From the NCBI GenBank assembly GCA_027080315.1, contig JALWSI010000003.1, positions 1 to 9,733 of the forward strand: a stretch of 9,733 nt of DNA. The letters are read 5' to 3'. The notes beneath the pieces were generated by a model, which did no database searches, was not told where the DNA came from, and saw nothing but the letters and a program-made list of their open reading frames with translations. The position numbers and the translations under genes were made by a program. Below are positions 7,351 through 9,733 of this stretch, piece by piece. The stretch is from a bacterium (lineage in GTDB: Bacteria; Thermosulfidibacterota; Thermosulfidibacteria; Thermosulfidibacterales; JALWSI01). Position 1 is the stretch's first letter, and each line of letters starts with the position of its first letter.

Positions 7351-7744
7351 TTTTAGTAAACGCCTTGGAGACAAGGGATTCACCCTTATAGAGGCACTTA
7401 TAGCTATAACCCTCATGGCCTTGATGGTGCTGGCCCTTTACCGCTCTGCCGCCCTTATTATGAGCCGCAACATTGAGAACACCATGGCAGATACCTGTGT
7501 AAAAGTGGCCAACGAGAAGATAGAAGAGCTAAGAAACGCACCTTTCAGTTCGTTACACCAAGGTACTATAACCGACAATGTGACCAGAGAGGTGCGTAAC
7601 TTCACCCGCACCTTTGAGAGAACCACTGTGTTGGTTAAATGGGACACTCTTTTTACCGTAACGGTAACGGTGAAATGGAGACTGCACGATGGAGAAAAAG
7701 AGCACACCTGCAGCCTGAGCACGGCAATAGCAGACCATGGGTAG
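7325..7744 (+). CDS. pilV: PilV (GspI)-type minor prepilin
   Basis: Minor pilin of the I type, expected in the inner-membrane priming complex with the H, J and K proteins. 139 aa. Leader of 18 residues, then cleavage at DKG-FTLIEALIAITL, with Glu23 at +5. The hydrophobic helix is followed by the PilV/GspI-like segment VANEKIEELRN (61-71). Two cysteines (58 and 129) could bridge the helix end to the C-terminal strand. The region TLFTVTVTVKW (108-118) is a clear beta strand. The start overlaps the preceding gene by 26 bp. ATG 7325 has GGGA 7 nt upstream; GTG 7337 is an alternative that would shorten the leader by four residues. It overlaps the next frame by 8 bp if that gene starts at ATG 7737. 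Confidence 0.85.
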   Translation: MEAPVLKDSFSKRLGDKGFTLIEALIAITLMALMVLALYRSAALIMSRNIENTMADTCVKVANEKIEELRNAPFSSLHQGTITDNVTREVRNFTRTFERTTVLVKWDTLFTVTVTVKWRLHDGEKEHTCSLSTAIADHG

Positions 7745-8864
7745 GAGATTTAAGTTGAACAGCAAAGGAATGACCTTAATAGAGCTTCTCATAGCCCTTG
7801 TGGTGGTCGTGGTGGTGCTGGCCGCCGCCTTCTTGAGTTTCTCTCGGCTTTTTCAAGGCTTTAAATCACAGACAAAGGTCTCTGAGACCCATATATCCTC
7901 TTTGATAGGATTTGAGCTCTTAAGAAAAGACATTGAGATGGCAGGATTTGGAGTGCCTTACAACTGCACTGGAATAACCTTTAGCGAGGCTGCCTCTTCA
8001 CCAGAGTCAACCTACAACGAGAACGGAACCGAGGTTCATCCGTTTACTGTAGGCAACAATGCAGGAAGCGGCAGTTCTGACTACCTTGTTGTACGTTCAG
8101 CCTTTAACCCCGAGGACGAAGAGACACTAAAATGGGCCTATTTTATTGCCAACGGCTCGGCCATAAACAACAACACCTCTTCACCTTGCAATGCTATAAC
8201 CCTGCAGCAAGGTGGAAGCGGTAACTTCAGCGAGCACACCAATGTAGTGGTGGAAGACGGGGAGAGCGATCTAAGAAACATAATGAAAAGAGGAACCGGA
8301 GCAGATAGCTGGAAGTTCTACATAAAGAGTGGAACCCTTGATAAATGCCCCGATAATGCCCCTGACGAGAACAGGTTCTACCTGGTCTACGGCTTAGACA
8401 AAGACACCGATACCTCTCCCAATGTACGAATGCCCTTCAACCGGGTTGACTACTTTATCGCCAAGCCTTCAAGCGGCAGCATGCCCACAAAATGCGAGTC
8501 AACCTCTTACGAGCTTTACAGGGCCCAGCTCAGACACTCTGACGGCAAGCTCAACAAACAGCCCATATTGGACTGCGTAAAAGACTTTCAGGTGGCCTTT
8601 TACGTGGTTGACAACTCCTCTTCCACCTGGCAAGAGGCCCCTCCCTCCTCGGCAGCAGACCAGAAACACAAGATAAAAGAGGTAAGACTCTTTATACTCT
8701 ATCAAGAAGGGCAAAAAGAGAGAACTCAGGTCTCAAATGCCACCCTCACCCTTGGAGACAACGACACAGGAACCTTGAGCAGCTTCTCTCCCACAGGGGA
8801 CGAAGTGTACTACCACTGGCGGGTTAAAGAGATAAGCGTGAAGCCCATGAACCTTGAAAGGTAG
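7737..8864 (+). CDS. pilW: PilW (GspJ)-type minor prepilin
   Basis: Largest globular minor pilin, J type, expected in the tip complex. 375 aa from ATG 7737; the family is usually about 250-350. Cleavage at NSKG-MTLIELLIA gives Met at +1 and Glu16 at +5. The hydrophobic helix contains six consecutive valines (22-27). LRKDIEMAGFG (62-72) is the PilW hallmark. The C-terminal domain has several cysteines, an Asp-rich stretch GLDKDTDTSPN, and DCVKDFQVAFYVVD, as usual in PilW. Start choice is open: ATG 7737 has no clear Shine-Dalgarno, while TTG 7755 has GGAG 7 nt upstream and would give the short leader MNSKG, very like MNNKG of the FimT-like protein. Either start leaves the mature protein unchanged. 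Confidence 0.87.
   Translation: MGRRFKLNSKGMTLIELLIALVVVVVVLAAAFLSFSRLFQGFKSQTKVSETHISSLIGFELLRKDIEMAGFGVPYNCTGITFSEAASSPESTYNENGTEVHPFTVGNNAGSGSSDYLVVRSAFNPEDEETLKWAYFIANGSAINNNTSSPCNAITLQQGGSGNFSEHTNVVVEDGESDLRNIMKRGTGADSWKFYIKSGTLDKCPDNAPDENRFYLVYGLDKDTDTSPNVRMPFNRVDYFIAKPSSGSMPTKCESTSYELYRAQLRHSDGKLNKQPILDCVKDFQVAFYVVDNSSSTWQEAPPSSAADQKHKIKEVRLFILYQEGQKERTQVSNATLTLGDNDTGTLSSFSPTGDEVYYHWRVKEISVKPMNLER
7744..7747 (+). promoter_or_regulatory. Ribosome-binding site pointing to TTG 7755 for pilW
   Basis: TAGGAG (7742-7747), with core GGAG, ends 7 nt before TTG 7755 and overlaps the pilV stop. It argues that translation of pilW may begin at TTG 7755 and not at ATG 7737. Confidence 0.45.
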
Positions 8865-8871
8865 AACGCCA

Positions 8872-9429
8872 ATGAAGAGGTATAGTTTAGCGGAAACTTG
8901 CAAAAACCAAGAAGGTGTGGCTCTTATAGCCACCCTCATTCTTGGCATGATAGCCATCTCTTTCACCCTCACCATGGTATATCTGGCAAGGGAGGGAACC
9001 AGAATGGCAGGTATAGAGGGCCGATACCAACAGGCCCTGCAGGCAGCCAAGGGAGGGGTAGAGGTTGCAATAGACTACATCAGGCATTGCCCCAACACAA
9101 ATAACAACAAACCCAACTTTGAGACTTCAACCAGCGACAAACTTGAATGCTATTGCTACATAGGGCCTGCGGGCAACAGAACCTACTATCCCTGCGACGG
9201 TGCCACAAGCCAGTTCTCTTCTCTATTTGGAGAGTACCAAACAAACGTCTCTATTCAAATCAAAACCCTGGTATCTACCTGCGATAACGCCCCTTACGAC
9301 AACACCAAAAGAAGCGTGGTCAGCTTCTGCAAGATCACCTCAAGCGCCACAAACACCAACCCCGACAAGAAAGAACACGCCTCTGTTGAGGCTCTGTACA
9401 AGATGGTGACCGAAAACTGCAATAACTGA
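8872..9429 (+). CDS. pilX: PilX (GspK)-like minor pilin
   Basis: Minor pilin of the PilX/K type, expected to cap the H-I-J-K complex. 185 aa from ATG 8872, with AAAGG about 11 nt upstream; the in-frame TTG 8854 would add six residues but lies inside pilW. The pilW stop is 7 bp before this start. Leader of 15 residues with cleavage at NQEG-VALIATLILG. Position +5 is Ala, not Glu, as expected for GspK/PilX-type subunits. GTRMAGIEGRYQQALQAAKG (42-61) matches the PilX N-domain signature, with Lys60 where the family normally has Glu (AAE). The mature protein has seven cysteines (73, 93, 95, 108, 137, 153, 183), an odd number. It is the last gene of the operon on this strand. Confidence 0.85.
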   Translation: MKRYSLAETCKNQEGVALIATLILGMIAISFTLTMVYLAREGTRMAGIEGRYQQALQAAKGGVEVAIDYIRHCPNTNNNKPNFETSTSDKLECYCYIGPAGNRTYYPCDGATSQFSSLFGEYQTNVSIQIKTLVSTCDNAPYDNTKRSVVSFCKITSSATNTNPDKKEHASVEALYKMVTENCNN

Positions 9430-9453
9430 AAAGGGACGGCTGCAAAGACCGTC
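9429..9453 (-). terminator. Hairpin and T-run between convergent genes
   Basis: On the minus strand GACGG and CCGTC (plus-strand 9449-9453 and 9435-9439) form a 5-bp GC-rich stem with a 9-nt loop, followed by CCTTTT. This fits a small terminator for the minus-strand gene. It lies immediately after the pilX stop codon, so the hairpin could also serve the operon, although no T-run follows on the plus strand. Confidence 0.4.
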
Positions 9454-9484
9454 AACTTACAGATTCCTTATGCAACAACAGAGA

Positions 9485-9733
9485 TCACCTCACCTCAAAA
9501 ACGTTCACCGTGATCTCCCAAGGGGTGGTTGACCAATCTACTCCGGCAAAGTCATCAGGCACCGTGTCAGGCACCACAAGGGTGTACCAGTAGTGGGTAC
9601 CAGAGGGCACTATTGAAGAATCGGTCCCCACGGCGGTCTCGGGGAAAATAGAGGTCTTTGCCACCTCGCCGCTAACGCTGCTCTTCCACGAAGATAGGGT
9701 GTCAGGAGGCTGAAACTTCAGGTTGTTTGAGCT
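9485..9733 (-). CDS. Unidentified protein, C-terminal 82 residues (5' end outside window)
   Basis: An open minus-strand frame runs from the window edge to TGA at 9487-9485. It has no start codon inside the window, so it is the 3' end of a gene extending past base 9733. The 82 visible residues are rich in Ser, Thr, Val and Pro, with no Cys and no Met. They end THYWYTLVVPDTVPDDFAG, then WEITVNVFEVR. Alternating hydrophobic residues suggest beta strands of an exported or surface protein, but I do not recognise a family. GC and codon use match the minor-pilin genes (GTG, ACC, GAC common). It converges on pilX with 55 bp between the stops. That it is coding rests on the uninterrupted 82-codon frame and codon use, so confidence is moderate. 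Confidence 0.6.
   Translation of the reverse strand, partial: SSNNLKFQPPDTLSSWKSSVSGEVAKTSIFPETAVGTDSSIVPSGTHYWYTLVVPDTVPDDFAGVDWSTTPWEITVNVFEVR

Noticed and set aside
7655-7671. Repeated TAACGG and palindrome ACCGTAACGGT in pilV
   Set aside because: It encodes a TVTVTV beta strand; codon choice for alternating Thr-Val explains the repeat.
7800-7817. GTG-rich triplet run in pilW, possible slippage site
   Set aside because: It encodes six valines of the transmembrane helix and is interrupted by GTC; triplet changes would not shift the frame, so it is unlikely to be a phase-variation switch.

Overview
The window looks like part of a chromosome from a Gram-negative (diderm) bacterium that makes type IV pili. 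Moderate GC in the housekeeping genes (about half by eye), frequent ATA and AGA/AGG codons, and GTG/TTG starts would fit Desulfobacterota or related anaerobes, some thermophilic. That placement is inference and cannot be settled from this window.

Layout: (1) 1-585, the 3' end of cysS (cysteinyl-tRNA synthetase). (2) 703-2535, typA/bipA, a ribosome-associated GTPase. (3) 2536-2831, a 296-bp gap holding several inverted repeats, a perfect tandem 11-bp direct repeat and a possible promoter. (4) 2832-9429, a tightly packed same-strand operon of six genes: a small secreted protein of unknown function, a PilY1-type adhesin/tip protein, then four prepilin-like proteins of FimT/GspH, PilV/GspI, PilW/GspJ and PilX/GspK type. 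Most junctions in this operon overlap or are a few bases apart. (5) 9485-9733, on the minus strand, the 3' end of an unidentified gene that converges on the operon and has no start codon inside the window.

How the operon works: in known type IV pilus systems the minor pilins FimU/T-V-W-X (GspH-I-J-K in type II secretion) form a priming complex in the inner membrane. This complex is thought to sit at the pilus tip and carry PilY1. Having pilY1 and the four minor pilins together is the expected set for such a tip complex. No major pilin, assembly ATPase, secretin or prepilin peptidase gene lies in the window.

Most interesting signals: the leading small gene and the von Willebrand A half of pilY1 are clearly more AT-rich, with different codon choice, than the PilY1 propeller half and the minor pilins. 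The change falls at an EF-hand-like loop, suggesting that a fast-evolving or exchanged adhesin head is joined to a conserved pilus-docking half. The exported proteins are unusually rich in cysteine and in calcium-loop motifs. A perfect two-unit 11-bp direct repeat upstream resembles a PhoB/OmpR-type operator. I see no CRISPR array, insertion sequence, tRNA or rRNA.
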